Below, in pieces: positions 34,954 to 43,664 of a stretch of DNA of 64,000 nucleotides. The DNA is taken from contig NZ_VTUU01000001.1 of the NCBI RefSeq assembly GCF_008370345.1, positions 1-64,000 on the forward strand. The letters run 5' to 3'. This stretch comes from Marinobacter salinexigens (GTDB lineage: Bacteria > Pseudomonadota > Gammaproteobacteria > Pseudomonadales > Oleiphilaceae). The translations under genes were made by a program, and so were the position numbers. Position 1 is the stretch's first letter; each line of letters begins with the position of its first letter. The notes under the pieces were generated by a model that searched no databases, was not told where the DNA came from, and saw nothing but the letters and a program-made list of their open reading frames with translations.

Positions 34954-36246
34954 TTGCAGAAAAAATGGATGATTGCCGGCGCCGTCGTGCTGGTTGCGGC
35001 AGGTGCCATGCCCTGGGTTGTGGGCTATGCGACCGAGCAACAGTGGCAACTGGTAACACAGGAAGTGAATCAGAGGCAGCCTCTGTTTCAACTGGCAACC
35101 GATGAGTATCAGCGGGGTTATCTCAATTCCCGGTTTCACGGTCTGATCACCATCACCAACCCGGACACCGGTGAATCCGAGGTTGTTGGTTATCGTGGGA
35201 ATGTTACCCATGGGGTGACCGGGAGTCTGGTGGATCTGGAGCCGGCCGATGGCTGGCAGCCGGAAGGTGCTGCCTGGTTTTCGGATGCCCGCCATCCAAG
35301 CCTGACGGTGGAAACCCGCTTGTGGGGGACCGCAACCATACGCCTGGAAGTGCCGGAAATGGATGTAGCCAGCCCGGATACTGAAGAAACCCTCAAAACC
35401 AGTGGCGGCCACGTCACCGTTGAACTCTCGGATGCAGGGAACCATGCCGAAGCGCAGGTAGACTGGCCCTCTTTGGTGGCAACAGGTCCGAAAGGAGTAT
35501 TAAAGGTATCAGGTATCCACCTGGAACAACGTATGGACCACCTGGTCGGTGATATCTGGACCGGGAGCGGTGATATGGGAATGGAGGCGCTCTCGCTGAC
35601 GCTCCCGAGTGGTGGCGAGTTGGCGGTGAAGGAGCTCAATATGGAAGCGGCCACCACCGCGAATGATGATGGCTCCAGAATCAACTCAAGACTGGATCTG
35701 GGTATCGACTCTGTTGGTGTTCTGGGAGAGTCCTATGGTCCCCATAAGCTGGTGGTGTCTCTTGATAATCTGGAAGCGGATAGCTGGAATGCCTTCGGTA
35801 AAACCATGTCCGGGCTTCAAAACCTTGCAGGTGATCAGTACGCATCACCCCAGGCACAGTTTGAACAACAGATGATGGTGATGCAGCAAATCAGCACCGC
35901 TATGCGGAATCTGGCGGCGTCGGGTTTCTCTATCGGGATTTCGACCCTTGAAGTTGCTACACCTGAGGGTGAAATCAGCGGGCACATGGAGATTCGGCAC
36001 CCTGAACTGTCAGAGCAGGAAAAGGCGAATATGCTCATGGTGATGCATCAGCTGACCGGCGAGCTGAACCTGAGTATGCCGATGGCGCTGGCTGAGGACT
36101 ATCCGGATATTCGTATGCAGGTGGCGCCGCTGATCAAGCAGGGAGTATTAGTGCAGGAGGGCGATCGGCTGGCGGTCAAGGCGACGATGAAGGACCTGAT
36201 GGTCAATGTAAACGGCCAGGAGTTTCCGCTTCCGCCTTTGTTCTGA
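34954..36246 (+). CDS. YdgA family (DUF945) envelope protein
   Basis: The 430-aa protein has one N-terminal hydrophobic segment (about 5-22) and a long beta-rich soluble part, the layout of E. coli YdgA/DUF945 proteins. The family marker is the early stretch AMPWVVGYATEQQWQLVTQE followed by DEYQRGYLNSRFHGLITI. The translation starts at TTG 34954 with GGAG just upstream; ATG 34969 is an alternative. It begins 14 nt after ppk1 and ends before a clear terminator, so it is probably the last gene of the hemB-ppk1 transcript. Function is unknown; inner-membrane anchoring with a periplasmic domain is likely. Confidence 0.82.
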   Translation: MQKKWMIAGAVVLVAAGAMPWVVGYATEQQWQLVTQEVNQRQPLFQLATDEYQRGYLNSRFHGLITITNPDTGESEVVGYRGNVTHGVTGSLVDLEPADGWQPEGAAWFSDARHPSLTVETRLWGTATIRLEVPEMDVASPDTEETLKTSGGHVTVELSDAGNHAEAQVDWPSLVATGPKGVLKVSGIHLEQRMDHLVGDIWTGSGDMGMEALSLTLPSGGELAVKELNMEAATTANDDGSRINSRLDLGIDSVGVLGESYGPHKLVVSLDNLEADSWNAFGKTMSGLQNLAGDQYASPQAQFEQQMMVMQQISTAMRNLAASGFSIGISTLEVATPEGEISGHMEIRHPELSEQEKANMLMVMHQLTGELNLSMPMALAEDYPDIRMQVAPLIKQGVLVQEGDRLAVKATMKDLMVNVNGQEFPLPPLF

Positions 36247-36264
36247 TGTGAGAGTCCGTTCCAT

Positions 36265-36290
36265 AAAAAAAGCCCCGAACGGGGCTTTTT

Positions 36291-36291
<1 letters not shown>
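36265..36291. terminator. bidirectional terminator between the ydgA-like gene and ferredoxin
   Basis: AAAAAAAGCCCC (36265-36276), a GAAC loop and GGGGCTTTTTT (36281-36291) form an A/T-flanked stem. It ends the hemB-ppk1-ydgA unit on the plus strand and overlaps the last base of the ferredoxin gene on the minus strand. Confidence 0.9.
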
Positions 36292-36545
<254 letters not shown>

Positions 36546-36556
36546 CTACCTCTGGC

Positions 36557-37063
<507 letters not shown>

Positions 37064-37087
37064 TCATAGCAATAATTTCTGGGGTTC

Positions 37088-37134
37088 TGTAGATATGCGC
37101 TTGGGCTTCGCCATCCATGGCTTCCTACATTTCC
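37088..37134. repeat. second copy of the dispersed GCGCTTGGGCT...CCATCCATGGCT core
   Basis: Positions 37097-37132 match 27428-27463 at 32 of 36 bases by eye. Short arms TGTAG (37088-37092) and CTACA (37125-37129) flank the core, unlike the long arms of the first copy. It occupies the 147-nt gap between coaD and the GMC oxidoreductase gene. Confidence 0.6.
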
Positions 37135-37180
37135 GCAACGGCTCGCCCTGCAGACCATAGGGCATCATGCCGGGTTGAAT

Positions 37181-38773
37181 TTATCCCTTCAGCTTATTGG
37201 CCAATCTTGCACTGTTCCTTGCGGCCAGGGCGTAAACCGACAGCTGGGGGTTTGCGCCGATGCTGGTCGGGAAGATCGATGCATCGTGGACGCTCAGGTT
37301 ACTGATGTGATGGTGTTCGCCGAAGGCGTTGACCACGGACTCTTCGGGTTTGGCGCCCATTCCGCAGCCGCCCATCTGGTGTGCGGTGAACAGCCGGACT
37401 CGATGAAGCTCCATGGGGACTTTGTCGATGGCAGCTTTGCAGTCGGCCAGGCTGGTGTACCAGTCAGAATCCAGGTGCATCAGGCGTACCCGCTTGGCGC
37501 CGGCGGCGAACTGGACTTCGGCCATGGTATGGAAGGCCCGGCGCAGGCCTTCCCAAAGGTAGTCTGTTACCGGGTAGTCCAGGTAGGGGCTGCCGTCATC
37601 TCTCAGGCCTATGGTGCCGCCCTGACTCTCCGGATGGAAACCGTCACGGATCAGTGCCAGTACAGCATTGGTCCACGGTAACCCGGCAAGGCTTTCTGCC
37701 TGGGCCTTGCCATGATTGGGTATCACGCCGGCGGCCATGGCTGGGTGCATGGGGGGGACTTCAAGTTTGTAACCTGCGGGACCATCCACTCCGCCGCTAA
37801 AATTGAAGTGGTCGGAGTAGATGGATTGCGGTGCGCCGTAGAACGGGTCCACTTTCTCTGGCATTTCAGCCACTGTGACGTTCACCGGGTGTATAAAGGA
37901 ACGTTTGCCGATTCGGTCGTACGGGTCGGGAATGTCTGAGCGGAGCAGCAGTCCTGGGCTTCCGATGGCGCTGGCGGCGGCAACAAAGTGGCGGGCTTTC
38001 AGGGTGACGGTGACTCCGGAGGGAGTGACGCCGTCCGCTGACATGGCGGAAGCCTCCAGGTGCTCAATACGGTCCTGGTTGAAAATCAGCTTTTCAGCTC
38101 TCAGGCCGTGGAAGAGGTGTGCGTTGTTCTCCAGTGCGCCGGGTACGGTGGTGATCAGGGAACCCTGTTTGGCATTGGTAGGGCAACCTACGCCGCAATA
38201 GCCCAGGTTCCAGCAGCCTTTGACGTTACGGGGGATGACTTTCCAGCTGTAGCCGAGTTTCTCACAGCCCTGACGCAATACGTCGTTGTTAGGGTTGGGG
38301 TCTACCGTCCAGGGTTCGATGTTGAGCCGTTGTTCCCTGCCATCGAACCACGGGGCCATTGCGTCCGGCGTCAGGCTGTCCAGGCCGAACCGGTCCGCCC
38401 AGTGGTTCAGTGTTTCTTCAGGGGTCCGGAAGCTACTGGTCCAGTTGACTGTGGTTGAGCCCCCGACACAGCGGCCCTGGAGGATGGCGATGGCTCCGTC
38501 TTTGGTGACGCGGCTCATGCCTTCCTGGTAGAGGTTGGCATAGGACGCCAGTTCGTCCATCTTGAAATCTTTCTGGTAATACAGCCGGCCCTCTTCAACG
38601 AGGATCACGGACAAGCCGCTCTGGGCCAGGATTTCAGCGGTTGTGCCCCCACCAGCACCAGTGCCGATAATTACGACATCGGCTTCGTAGATCTGGTTTT
38701 CTGTCAGCGTGGCTCCGTCTGTGACGTTCCAGCCGGATTCATAGCCCTGGGCAATACGGTCTTTTAACTGCAT
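37181..38773 (-). CDS. GMC family FAD-dependent oxidoreductase
   Basis: The 530-aa flavoprotein has the FAD motif VVIIGTGAGGGTTAEIL (33-49), the GMC signature GRCVGGSTTVNWTSSFR (about 100-116), and the C-terminal active-site region FTAHQMGGCGMG with the conserved His, plus SIFPTSIGANPQLS. GMC enzymes oxidise alcohols or sugars. The gene follows a Tat-signal small subunit by 25 nt; such pairs resemble membrane-linked gluconate- or alcohol-dehydrogenase-type complexes, and the flavin subunit itself lacks a signal peptide. With the aldehyde dehydrogenase gene just upstream an alcohol to aldehyde to acid route is plausible. Confidence 0.88.
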   Translation of the reverse strand: MQLKDRIAQGYESGWNVTDGATLTENQIYEADVVIIGTGAGGGTTAEILAQSGLSVILVEEGRLYYQKDFKMDELASYANLYQEGMSRVTKDGAIAILQGRCVGGSTTVNWTSSFRTPEETLNHWADRFGLDSLTPDAMAPWFDGREQRLNIEPWTVDPNPNNDVLRQGCEKLGYSWKVIPRNVKGCWNLGYCGVGCPTNAKQGSLITTVPGALENNAHLFHGLRAEKLIFNQDRIEHLEASAMSADGVTPSGVTVTLKARHFVAAASAIGSPGLLLRSDIPDPYDRIGKRSFIHPVNVTVAEMPEKVDPFYGAPQSIYSDHFNFSGGVDGPAGYKLEVPPMHPAMAAGVIPNHGKAQAESLAGLPWTNAVLALIRDGFHPESQGGTIGLRDDGSPYLDYPVTDYLWEGLRRAFHTMAEVQFAAGAKRVRLMHLDSDWYTSLADCKAAIDKVPMELHRVRLFTAHQMGGCGMGAKPEESVVNAFGEHHHISNLSVHDASIFPTSIGANPQLSVYALAARNSARLANKLKG

Positions 38774-38798
38774 GGGTAACTCCGTCGATCAGCTGGTG

Positions 38799-39443
38799 TC
38801 AGGCACTTCGGGTTTGCTTGAACTGGGGCAATGCGTCCACGGCATACTGGGGTGGTCCCGGGTAGCCAGACAGATGCCAGTTTTCCTCGTAGCCATAAAA
38901 TGCCACGTTGCTGATCTTGGTCAGGGCGATGTAACCGTTGTTGAACAGGCCAATACTGCTGGTGCGCCAGCGTTCCAGGAAGGCGTGGGCTTCGTCGGTT
39001 GTAACGTTAGGCCAGCTGGACCAGACCCGGGCGATGGTGACCCGGGTGAGGCCAAAGTTAAGCAGGTCGAAGAGTCTGCGTAGTTCCTTCTGGTTGGCTG
39101 GGCCGAATTTGTGGATGCCGCTGTCGATGCGCTCAATAGTGCCTGCAATGGCGGCACGTCGGGCTTCAGGCTGTTCTGGCAGGCCCGGGCCTGCGATCGC
39201 GGGAACAAGCGATTCGAACAGGGCTATATCGTCGGCAGTCAGAAACCGGAACTGGTAGTTTGATGCCGGGCTGCTGGTGTCGCCAACCATGCCGGCGGGC
39301 TGGGTGGCGCAACCCGTCAGACCGACAGTCATGCTCACCGTTCCGAGAAGCAGCGTGCCTCCGAGGCCGGCTTTAAGGAAACTTCGACGGTCTAACCCGT
39401 TGGCATCACTCTGATGCAGGGTTTCGTCAGTTCGACTGGTCAT
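38799..39443 (-). CDS. Tat-exported small subunit of the GMC oxidoreductase
   Basis: The 214-aa protein opens with a twin-arginine signal: DRRSFLKAGLGGTLLLG at about 18-34, followed by a possible lipobox (VGLTGC). The mature part resembles the gluconate 2-dehydrogenase subunit 3 type partner proteins that accompany GMC flavoproteins (FLTADDIALFESLVPAIAG; ELRRLFDLLNF). It lies 25 nt before the GMC gene and 108 nt after the aldehyde dehydrogenase gene on the same strand. It probably carries the folded flavin subunit across the membrane and anchors it. The Tat motif is clear; the subunit family is moderate. Confidence 0.8.
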   Translation of the reverse strand: MTSRTDETLHQSDANGLDRRSFLKAGLGGTLLLGTVSMTVGLTGCATQPAGMVGDTSSPASNYQFRFLTADDIALFESLVPAIAGPGLPEQPEARRAAIAGTIERIDSGIHKFGPANQKELRRLFDLLNFGLTRVTIARVWSSWPNVTTDEAHAFLERWRTSSIGLFNNGYIALTKISNVAFYGYEENWHLSGYPGPPQYAVDALPQFKQTRSA

Positions 39444-39551
39444 TATCAGGTCTCTTTATTGTTGTGTTCGGCTGTTTCCTGTCGCTTCAGTCAGGCAAAC
39501 GTAAGAATCAGGCTCCGGGTTCCGGAACCTGACTGAAACGCGTGTTGCCCG

Positions 39552-40997
39552 TTAGCGGATAAACAGCTTGTAAACCATTCTGTGGGCCGCGGTGCCGTGG
39601 GGGGCGTATACAAACTTGCCGCTGTTGAACTTCTGCTTGGTGAAAATGGCACGGTGGTGGGAGAAGGTCAGGAAGCCTTCCTTGCCATGGTAGTGTCCCA
39701 TGCCTGAATCACCCACACCGCCAAAGGGCAGGTCATCCTGAGCGACATGCATGAGCGAATCGTTGATGCACATCCCGCCGGAATGGGTGTTATGAACCAC
39801 ATGTTGCTGCTGGTCCCGGTCGTAGCCAAAGAAATACAGGGCCAGCGGGCGAGGTCGATCATTGATGTAGTGAATGGCCTCGTCCAGTCCGTGGTAGCTG
39901 ACGATGGGCAAAAGAGGACCGAAAATCTCATCCTGCATGACCTTCATATCCGGAGTGGTGTTTAGTAGTAAGGTCAGTGGAATCTTCCGGGTTCCGTCGT
40001 GAAGGTTTTCCCGGGACGGATTGATCTCGATGATTTCTGCGCCCTTTGCCCGGGCATCTTCGATGTATCCCTGAAGCCGATCGTACTGGCGCTCGTTGAT
40101 GATGGCGGTGTAGTCATCGTTGTCTCGCAGACTCGGATACATTTCAGCAAACTGCGTGCGGAATTCATCCACAAAGGCCTGCACCCGGTCGGCCGGGCAG
40201 AGAACGTAGTCCGGAGCGACGCAGGTCTGGCCGGCGTTGAAAGCTTTGCCGAACGCGAGGCGCTGGGCCGCATCCGCCATGGGTACATCGGGGGAGATGA
40301 TGGCCGGTGACTTGCCGCCGAGTTCCAGTGTTACCGGGGTCAGATTTTCTGCCGCGGCGCGCATGACAATCTTGCCCACCGACGTTGAGCCGGTGAATAG
40401 CAGGTGATCGAAGGGGCGGGAGGAGAAGTCGGCGGCCACATCAGCCTCGCCGGTGATCACACATACCAGATCTTCCGGGAAGGCTGCTTCGATGAGTTCC
40501 TTGAACAATGCGGAGGTATGGGGCGTGAATTCGGACATTTTGATCATGGTGCGGTTACCCGCAGCCAACGAAGCGACCAGGGGACCAACCGCCAGGTAGA
40601 GCGGGTAGTTCCATGGAACGATCACCCCAACAACACCTTTCGGCTGGTAATGCACCTTGTTACTGGCAGGCTGGAACAGAACGGAAACATGGCGTTTGGA
40701 GGGTTTGATCCATTCGCCCAGATTCTTCAGGGTGTAGTTGATGCCCTGAATGGAAGGCATGACTTCGGCGATGAGGGATTCATCCCGGGAACGACAGCTG
40801 AAATCCCGGTCAATGGCGTCCAGTATCCGATCCTGGTTTGCCAGCAGTGCGCGTTTCAGACGTTTCAGATTTTCCTGACGCTCGGTCAAGGACGGCATTG
40901 GGTTATGGCGGAAGGCGTTTTTCTGATCGCTGAATACCCGATGCGTGTGCTGGATCTGCTTTTTGCTCTCGGTCAGCTGGACGACAGTGGCTCCCAT
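39552..40997 (-). CDS. coniferyl aldehyde dehydrogenase family protein
   Basis: From ATG 40997 the protein is 481 aa. It is an aldehyde dehydrogenase of the coniferyl/long-chain group: the NAD region has VPWNYPLYLAVGPL and LFTGSTSVGKIVM, the catalytic Glu is in TLELGGKSPAI, and the nucleophile Cys in FNAGQTCVAPDY. The C-terminal hydrophobic/basic end (HRMVYKLFIR) fits membrane association. GGGGAG precedes this ATG; the upstream extension in the open frame has no support. Substrates of close families range from coniferyl aldehyde to fatty aldehydes. A palindrome about 105 nt upstream suggests control by the divergent TetR regulator. Confidence 0.88.
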   Translation of the reverse strand: MGATVVQLTESKKQIQHTHRVFSDQKNAFRHNPMPSLTERQENLKRLKRALLANQDRILDAIDRDFSCRSRDESLIAEVMPSIQGINYTLKNLGEWIKPSKRHVSVLFQPASNKVHYQPKGVVGVIVPWNYPLYLAVGPLVASLAAGNRTMIKMSEFTPHTSALFKELIEAAFPEDLVCVITGEADVAADFSSRPFDHLLFTGSTSVGKIVMRAAAENLTPVTLELGGKSPAIISPDVPMADAAQRLAFGKAFNAGQTCVAPDYVLCPADRVQAFVDEFRTQFAEMYPSLRDNDDYTAIINERQYDRLQGYIEDARAKGAEIIEINPSRENLHDGTRKIPLTLLLNTTPDMKVMQDEIFGPLLPIVSYHGLDEAIHYINDRPRPLALYFFGYDRDQQQHVVHNTHSGGMCINDSLMHVAQDDLPFGGVGDSGMGHYHGKEGFLTFSHHRAIFTKQKFNSGKFVYAPHGTAAHRMVYKLFIR

Positions 40998-41100
40998 GGT
41001 GTTCTCCCCTCTGTGGCTCCCTTGTCTTGGTGTGAGACCCATGGAAGCCTGTTGTTCTTGGGTATTGAATCTCGGTTCAGTTTGCACTGATGGGTATTAT

Positions 41101-41116
41101 TAGAGTATATACTCTA
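41101..41116. promoter_or_regulatory. perfect 16-bp palindrome, likely TetR operator
   Basis: TAGAGTATATACTCTA is its own reverse complement. It lies in the 204-nt gap between the divergent aldehyde dehydrogenase and TetR genes, 104 nt and 85 nt from the two starts. Its AT-rich centre could also overlap a -10 box. The adjacent regulator is the obvious candidate to bind it. Confidence 0.6.
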
Positions 41117-41201
41117 GTGAGTCAAGCAAGCGCCTGTGGCCGATTGGGCCATCAGCATGGCGTTTGGTTGGAGCCAGATAACAACAATTGCTGACGAGTC
41201 T

Positions 41202-41885
41202 ATGAAAACCAGAGACAAGATCCTGTTATCCAGTCTGGAGTTATTTAACGAGCGCGGTGAACGTAACGTCACTACCAACCATATCGCCGCACACCTGGCG
41301 ATCTCGCCGGGTAATCTGTATTACCACTTCCGGAACAAGTCAGACATCATTTACGAGATATTTCTGGAATATGAAAAGCTGGTGGATTACTACCTGACGA
41401 TTCCCCAGGACAGGGCTCTGACTCTGGATGATCTGACGTTCTATCTTGAATCGGTGTTTGACGGTCTCTGGAGCTATCGCTTCTTTCACCGCGATCTTGA
41501 GTACCTGCTCGATACGGATCCTCGCCTGAGGAAGGACTACCGGGAGTTCACCAACCGATGTCTGGCAGCGATTCAGGAGATTTTCTGGAAGCTGACCGAG
41601 GCGGGCATAATCGAGTTGACGTCAGAGGATCTGCGATCGGCGGTTTCACTCAACGTATGGCTGGTGGTGACCAACTGGATGGCGTTCCTGAAGACAGCCC
41701 ATGCAGGAGATGAGCCTGCGAGTCTGACGTTAACCGAGCTCAAGCAGGGTATTTATCAGGTGCTCACTATTCAGTTGCCGTACCTGACCCCGGAATACCG
41801 GGAGCAGGTGGTTGCCCTGAGAGAAAGGTACCGGCCGTCCCTGCCGCAGTCATGCGAACTGGTGGGACGTGAAAAGGTTGGTTAA
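41202..41885 (+). CDS. TetR family regulator next to the aldehyde dehydrogenase gene
   Basis: From ATG 41202 the protein is 227 aa. Its TetR helix-turn-helix covers about 1-50: KTRDKILLSSLELFNERGE, NVTTNHIAAHLAISPGNLYYHF. The C-terminal domain is long and has the FWSYRFFHRDLEYLLD-like part of the subgroup with DUF6764/TetR_C-type domains. A longer open frame starting at 41136 has no ribosome site and passes near the palindrome, so it was rejected. It is divergent from the aldehyde dehydrogenase gene and probably regulates it and itself through the palindrome at 41101. Confidence 0.9.
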   Translation: MKTRDKILLSSLELFNERGERNVTTNHIAAHLAISPGNLYYHFRNKSDIIYEIFLEYEKLVDYYLTIPQDRALTLDDLTFYLESVFDGLWSYRFFHRDLEYLLDTDPRLRKDYREFTNRCLAAIQEIFWKLTEAGIIELTSEDLRSAVSLNVWLVVTNWMAFLKTAHAGDEPASLTLTELKQGIYQVLTIQLPYLTPEYREQVVALRERYRPSLPQSCELVGREKVG

Positions 41886-41975
41886 AAAACAGGCAGTGAT
41901 GAAACTTTAGTCGAACAGGCTTGTCATAGGTCATGACGTTGGGAATTCGGACATTCCTTGCGTCTCCTGAGCGAG

Positions 41976-42043
41976 TTCTCAGGTTTTAGCACGTCGCAAA
42001 CCCTGACGTTTTACCGGTCTGCTGTTGGCAGGCCGGTTTTTTC
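41976..42043 (+). ncRNA. candidate small RNA upstream of engB
   Basis: A stretch with no ORF ends in a strong terminator (42013-42042). Upstream, GGAATT (41942-41947) and TCCTGA (41965-41970), spaced by 17 nt, resemble the AlgU/RpoE-type promoter. E. coli Spot 42 and Pseudomonas ErsA are sRNAs encoded beside engB, and ErsA is AlgU-dependent, so position and promoter type agree. The sequence shows no clear similarity that I can recall. The terminator may simply end the TetR gene. The start is a guess. Confidence 0.3.
42013..42043 (+). terminator. rho-independent terminator before engB
   Basis: ACCGG-T-CTGC (42013-42022) pairs with GCAG-G-CCGGT (42028-42037) around TGTTG, followed by a T tract (42037-42042) and CTTTT. 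It terminates plus-strand transcripts from the TetR gene or from the candidate sRNA. The convergent engB stop is 10 nt downstream. Confidence 0.85.
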
Positions 42044-42052
42044 TTTTCAAGG

Positions 42053-42694
42053 TCAGTCGTTTTCTGCTGTTTCTGCAGCTTCCAGCCAGTCCGTGAGTGC
42101 CGCCTGGCATTCCTCAAGCCCGCGTTTTGACGTGGCGGAGAACATGATCAGGTGTTCTACGCATTTGAAAGGCTTGAGCTTTTTGGCAATTCCTAGCATG
42201 GCTGTTTTAGCCTGGCCGAATTTCAGCTTGTCAGCCTTGGTGGCCAGTATCATCAGGGGCAGATGATTGTGTTCGCACCAGTCAACCATCATCTGGTCAA
42301 ACTCAGTCAGCGGGTGGCGGATGTCCATCACCAATACCAGTCCCTTCAGGCAGCGTCGCTCGTTCAGGTAGTGGCCGAGGTGTTGCTGCCAGTCATCCTT
42401 CATGTCCCGGGACACCTTGGCGTACCCATAGCCAGGGAGATCCACCAGGCGACAGCCTTCGCGGTTCAGTGAGAAAAAGTTGATCAGGCGGGTGCGCCCC
42501 GGAGTTTTACTGGTGCGGGCCAGTTTGCCATTGACGGTGATCGTGTTAAGGGCGCTTGACTTGCCAGCATTGGAGCGACCGGCAAACGCCACTTCGGCTC
42601 CGATGTCGGGAGGGCATTCGTCCAGCCGTGAAGCGCTGATCAGGAAACGTGCGCTGTTAAAAGAGATGCTTTTTTGAGTCAGATCAGAGTCCAC
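42053..42694 (-). CDS. engB: ribosome biogenesis GTP-binding protein EngB (YihA/YsxC)
   Basis: The 213-aa GTPase is needed for assembly of the 50S subunit. The GTP motifs are GRSNAGKSS (P-loop), DLPGYGYA (G3) and TKADK (G4), and [11 protein letters not shown] covers switch I. The protein is complete; family length is about 200-215 aa. The gene is monocistronic here, convergent with the TetR gene and divergent from cytochrome c4. In E. coli and Pseudomonas it neighbours polA and cytochrome c4; polA is not in this window. Confidence 0.95.
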   Translation of the reverse strand: MDSDLTQKSISFNSARFLISASRLDECPPDIGAEVAFAGRSNAGKSSALNTITVNGKLARTSKTPGRTRLINFFSLNREGCRLVDLPGYGYAKVSRDMKDDWQQHLGHYLNERRCLKGLVLVMDIRHPLTEFDQMMVDWCEHNHLPLMILATKADKLKFGQAKTAMLGIAKKLKPFKCVEHLIMFSATSKRGLEECQAALTDWLEAAETAEND

Positions 42695-42737
42695 GGCGGT
42701 TGGGTTTCCTTCGGATTTCAGTTATCGGGGATTAATG

Positions 42738-42743
42738 TATAAT
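42738..42743 (+). promoter_or_regulatory. -10 box of the cytochrome c4 gene
   Basis: A perfect TATAAT lies 149 nt before the cytochrome c4 start, in the divergent gap with engB. The -35 region (ATTTCA at 17 nt spacing) is weak. The leader contains a GC-rich hairpin (GCGGTGC with GCACCACCGC, 42759-42781). Nothing else is seen in this 197-nt gap. Confidence 0.5.
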
Positions 42744-42891
42744 GCTACACCAATTCCGGGCGGTGCGCTTTGCACCACCGCTGTCAGCCCCGGTTTTGAG
42801 CCTGTCTGGTAAGGCCTTGCGCCGGCCTGGGCAGTGCGCTGCCGGCTGCATAACGAAGAATACCTTTAAAGATGAGAGAAGCGGAGCGAGC

Positions 42892-43500
42892 ATGAAAAAA
42901 CTGATCGCAGGAGTTGTTCTCGGCGTTAGCCTCACAGCGATGGCTCACGGGGCTGGAGATCCTCAAGCGGGTGAACAGAACGCAGCGGTATGTGCCGGTT
43001 GTCACGGCCAGGGTGGTCAGAAGCCCATTATGGGCAACTACCCGAAATTGTCAGGTCTGGGTGAAACCTATCTTCACAAACAGTTGGTCGCTATCCAGTC
43101 CGGCAAGCGCGCAGTACCGGAGATGACCGGCCTGCTGACCGGCAAGTCTGACCAGGACCTGCAGGACCTGGCAGCTTACTTCGATAGCAACGACATGATT
43201 GTTAACCAGGCCAAGCCGGACACCATCGCGCAGGGTGCAGCCCTGTACCGTGGTGGTAACATGGCTTCCGGTGTTCCTGCCTGTGCAGGCTGCCATAACC
43301 CGCAGGGTCAGGGCAACGAGCCGGGTGGTTATCCGATGCTGGGTGGTCAGAATGCTGACTATGTGATCAAGCAGTTGAATGCCTACCGTGACGGTACCCG
43401 GGCAACCGACAGCAACTCTGCCATCATGATGGATGTGGCTGCCAAGCTGACGGATGCTGAGATCGAAGCAGTTGCCAACTACGTGTCTGGCCTGCACTGA
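42892..43500 (+). CDS. diheme cytochrome c4
   Basis: The 202-aa periplasmic electron carrier has a signal peptide (1-21, cut after MAHGA) and two heme c motifs: Cys34/Cys37/His38 in CAGCHGQGG and Cys131/Cys134/His135 in CAGCHNPQG. The two halves are similar to each other, as in all c4 cytochromes. In the family it feeds electrons to terminal oxidases. GGAG precedes ATG 42892; the longer open frame upstream was rejected because the signal peptide starts here. It is followed by its own terminator and then dsbA, the order known from Pseudomonas. Confidence 0.95.
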   Translation: MKKLIAGVVLGVSLTAMAHGAGDPQAGEQNAAVCAGCHGQGGQKPIMGNYPKLSGLGETYLHKQLVAIQSGKRAVPEMTGLLTGKSDQDLQDLAAYFDSNDMIVNQAKPDTIAQGAALYRGGNMASGVPACAGCHNPQGQGNEPGGYPMLGGQNADYVIKQLNAYRDGTRATDSNSAIMMDVAAKLTDAEIEAVANYVSGLH

Positions 43501-43512
43501 TCGGTATTCCTC

Positions 43513-43540
43513 AAAAAACCCCGCTACGGCGGGGTTTTTT
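43513..43540. terminator. rho-independent terminator after cytochrome c4
   Basis: AACCCCGC (43517-43524), a TACG loop and GCGGGGTT (43529-43536) with a T tract to 43540 and an A tract before. It stops the cytochrome c4 transcript 17 nt after the stop codon. Confidence 0.92.
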
Positions 43541-43664
43541 GTTGCCGGCTTACCATCCTGTAATGGCTGATATCCCGGGCTTTATGGAACTTTTTACAAT
43601 GCCTGGGTCATAATCCTCCAAACACTATCCCCCAAAACTGAATTCGGGAAATCGGAGACATCGA

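Noticed and set aside
40998..41087. 30-residue N-terminal extension of the aldehyde dehydrogenase
   Set aside because: It lacks family similarity and ATG 40997 has a strong Shine-Dalgarno sequence.
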